Below are positions 20,951 to 21,292 of a stretch of DNA of 21,292 nt, one piece after another. Positions within the stretch are counted from its first letter, which is position 1, and the number at the start of each line of letters is the position of its first letter. This stretch comes from DASRJX01 sp035649235 (GTDB lineage: Bacteria; Acidobacteriota; Polarisedimenticolia; Gp22-AA2): assembly GCA_035649235.1 (NCBI GenBank), contig DASRJX010000216.1, forward strand, positions 1-21,292. The letters are read 5' to 3'. A program made the position numbers and the translations under genes. The notes below the pieces were generated by a model. That model was not told the DNA's origin and searched no databases. It saw only the letters and a program-made list of their open reading frames with translations.

Positions 20951-21292
20951 ATGAACCCTCAATCTCACGACCGGAATAGTTGGCGACGATGGGCCCGTCA
21001 GCTCCTCCCGTTCGCCGTCCTCGCGGCCGTTTGCGGGCCGGTCCTGGCGGATGACGAGAACGGCACCACCTACGCGCGGGTCCGGTACGTCGATGGGGCT
21101 CTGACCATCGAGCAAGTCTCGGAAGGCGAGGTCGTGGAGGGGCTCGTCAACAGCCCTGTCGTTGCTGGAGACCGCGCCGCCACGACCGGAGGTCTGGCTG
21201 AGATCGAGCTGGCGGACTCGTCGATCGTGTGGATGGACAGCGACACCCGGCTGGAGTTCAAGAGCCTCGCCGACGTCCAGAATCGCTACGAG
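20951..21292 (+). CDS. FecR-like secreted protein, N-terminal part (3' end outside window)
   Basis: An open frame of 114 codons from the ATG at 20951 to the window edge, without a stop. A basic N-terminus (HDRNSWRRWARQ) leads into a hydrophobic signal segment (LLPFAVLAAVCGPVLA), then DDENGTTYARVRYVDGALTI. The continuation (EGEVVEGLVNSPVVAGDRAA, GGLAEIELADSSIVWMDSDT, LEFKSLADVQN) is the FecR-like beta pattern in which a protein scores 'grouped' strands around GDR and AEIEL. In Acidobacteriota and relatives this domain often precedes a DUF6600-type region, which cannot be seen here. FecR proper is an iron-citrate sensor; this soluble secreted type is of unknown function. It is divergent from the PKD-like gene across 264 bp that carry promoters and a dyad. 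Confidence 0.75.
   Translation, partial: MNPQSHDRNSWRRWARQLLPFAVLAAVCGPVLADDENGTTYARVRYVDGALTIEQVSEGEVVEGLVNSPVVAGDRAATTGGLAEIELADSSIVWMDSDTRLEFKSLADVQNRYE

Noticed and set aside
1..21292. tRNA genes, CRISPR arrays, insertion sequences or defence genes
   Set aside because: No cloverleaf with conserved TTCGA arm, no regularly spaced repeats and no transposase, integrase, nuclease-effector or toxin motifs were seen by eye on either strand.

Overview
The window is about 21 kb of dense, very GC-rich bacterial DNA, roughly two-thirds G+C or more by eye. It holds 20 genes that I can support, two of them cut by the window edges. No tRNA, rRNA, CRISPR array, insertion sequence or phage gene is visible. 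The best taxonomic clue is the gene at 12697-13971. It encodes a secreted von Willebrand A protein of the type catalogued as 'VWFA-related Acidobacterial domain'. Together with the GC content, the archaeal/eukaryote-like prolyl-tRNA synthetase and the FecR-like and AsmA-like envelope genes, this suggests an uncultured member of Acidobacteriota or a close relative. That placement is inference. The organism looks diderm, because it has AsmA, a LAB_N (lipid A synthase N-terminal domain) protein and an ArnT-like transferase.

Layout. Positions 3-4633 carry envelope-glycan and lipid genes: the end of a PAP2 phosphatase, a GT2 and a GT4-type glycosyltransferase arranged divergently, an ICMT/PEMT-like membrane methyltransferase, and an ArnT-like polyprenyl-phosphate-sugar transferase. 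An unrecognised membrane-anchored protein follows (4644-5360). Positions 5440-8350 are the glyoxylate shunt pair aceB-aceA. Positions 8365-10121 (minus strand) are rmlA-rmlB, which make dTDP-4-keto-6-deoxyglucose. Positions 10341-12724 are a compact cassette: two head-to-head paralogous small kinases, then a DPM1/ArnC-like GT2 and a LAB_N membrane protein in tight coupling. Positions 12697-16188 (minus) read pcm, proS, vWA. Positions 16397-20202 (plus) read nth, patatin-like phospholipase, AsmA. The right end has a secreted PKD-like protein (minus) divergent from a truncated FecR-like protein (plus).

How the parts fit. Nearly half of the genes act on the envelope. The GT2 would charge a polyprenyl phosphate with a sugar, the LAB_N protein may help it across the membrane, and an ArnT-like enzyme would attach it outside. 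The kinases resemble enzymes that phosphorylate LPS core sugars. rmlAB supplies a deoxysugar precursor. This is a plausible but unproven envelope-decoration pathway.

Regulation. Four unrelated starts (1279 minus, 11009 minus, 11043 plus, 16188 minus) have a TGTGnTAnnnT extended -10 element at promoter distance. Two genes (starts at 1279 and 20686) are predicted to be leaderless. Convergent gene ends are separated by at most 14 bp or overlap, and I see no hairpin plus T-tract terminator anywhere. Long open frames opposite the real genes are GC-driven shadows and were left out.
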